Part shown: in pieces, positions 63,698 to 64,000 of the stretch | How positions within the stretch are numbered: position 1 is the stretch's first letter | Layout of the letters: every line of letters begins with the position of its first letter | Assembly: GCF_024704835.1 (NCBI RefSeq) | Contig: NZ_JAMXBE010000017.1 | Span: 54,009 to 118,008 of the forward strand | Reading direction: 5' to 3' | From: Parapedobacter tibetensis | GTDB taxonomy: Bacteria; Bacteroidota; Bacteroidia; Sphingobacteriales; Sphingobacteriaceae | DNA: 64,000 nucleotides | The notes under the pieces: model-generated | The model's input: only the letters and a program-made list of their open reading frames with translations | The model's database searches: none | Told to the model about the DNA's origin: nothing | Made by a program: the position numbers and the translations under genes

Positions 63698-64000
63698 CAT
63701 GGCGGGACTCCGCCGAAAATTTGTGGGGGCTTCTCAATTACGAGAAGCCCTTTTTCGTTGATTTTCATGATGTTACTTTCAAAGACCGGATTGATAAAAG
63801 CGGTTCTAAATACCCCGTTCTCATATGCCAATTTACCTTTGAACACCTCTTTTATTAAAGCGTGCTTTTCGGAGAGTGTAGCGATTTGGAAAATACCACG
63901 CAGGTTTTTTAGCATCGGTAGCACCTCTTTTAGCGTGTTTAACGGATGATTTTCCGATGTCACATTGGCATACTTAATATCCTCTTCCAGTAGCGATCTA
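63658..64000 (-). CDS. C-terminal end of a probable serine recombinase, continuing beyond the window
   Basis: The minus-strand frame is open from the window edge (reading RSLLEEDIKYANVTSEN) to a TAG at 63660-63658, about 113 residues. The segment LLEEDIKYANVT, NTLKEVLPMLKNLRGIFQIA and LSEKHALIKEVFKGKLAYENGVFRTAFINPVF resembles the C-terminal region of site-specific serine recombinases found in Bacteroidota mobile elements. The last 35 residues (KGLLVIEKPP ... GRDRTGTVSH) are encoded by the complement of the tRNA terminator and part of the tRNA-Leu gene, so the protein ends by running through them. The start and catalytic domain lie outside the window. Confidence 0.65.
   Translation of the reverse strand, partial: RSLLEEDIKYANVTSENHPLNTLKEVLPMLKNLRGIFQIATLSEKHALIKEVFKGKLAYENGVFRTAFINPVFESNIMKINEKGLLVIEKPPQIFGGVPPCTQGRDRTGTVSH
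63727..63755 (+). terminator. Terminator of the tRNA-Leu gene
   Basis: 9-bp perfect stem GGGCTTCTC/GAGAAGCCC, 6-base loop, TTTTT. It lies inside the antisense frame of the recombinase gene. Confidence 0.85.

Overview
The window looks like chromosome of a member of the Bacteroidota, most likely of the Sphingobacteriaceae (Parapedobacter/Pedobacter type). The grounds are SusC/SusD pairs, a hybrid two-component regulator, a PorT-like protein, an OmpH pair after bamA, -7 boxes of the TAnnTTTG type with a TTTG about 19 bp upstream, and lipoproteins with short signal peptides. No database search was possible, so all family names rest on recognised motifs and gene order.

Positions 1-14576 are core genome: menaquinone methyltransferase (5' truncated), a PorT-like barrel, a short-chain dehydrogenase, a YqeY protein, a GNAT/PlsC acyltransferase pair resembling glycine-lipid synthesis, then the envelope cluster CBS protein - NAD kinase - DUF6089 - uppS - bamA - two OmpH chaperones. 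A two-gene membrane Fe-S electron-transfer unit (HdrC-like and HdrB-like) follows.

Positions 14592-46002 form a large (glucurono)xylan utilisation region. It holds an acetylesterase, two GH43 enzymes, a 1339-residue hybrid sensor/AraC regulator, SusC and SusD, a SurA-like lipoprotein with a small secreted protein, and an operon LacI-GH10-GH115-GH67. It ends with a second LacI divergent from xylB-xylA. Backbone cleavage (GH10), side-chain removal (GH115 on polymer, GH67 on oligomers, GH43, esterase), SusCD import and xylose entry to xylulose-5-phosphate are thus encoded together. Three families of short conserved sites tie the promoters together: TGCAATCGGTTGCA (4 sites), TGCCAACGTTnGCn (3 sites), and a pair of ATGTTACA direct repeats 21 bp apart (2 promoters). 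The SusC promoter and the 25.0 kb GH43 promoter carry all three. The stretch 17.8-27.4 kb is a graveyard of gene remnants: a GH2 tail, a SurA-like/GH95 fusion with an internal stop, a SusD tail, and inverted and tandem repeats.

Positions 46080-64000 return to mostly core genes: ruvB, a polyprenol-phosphate sugar transferase, a POT peptide transporter, a thiolase, and a Mn/Zn ABC transporter operon in which one permease carries a DtxR/MntR-type metalloregulator as its C-terminal domain. Then come a thioredoxin-TPR protein, a GH89 enzyme, a DEAD-box-type helicase, small proteins, and a tRNA-Leu(CAA). The reading frame of a probable serine recombinase runs antisense into that tRNA gene, suggesting a mobile element to the right.

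No rRNA genes, CRISPR arrays or complete insertion sequences were seen.
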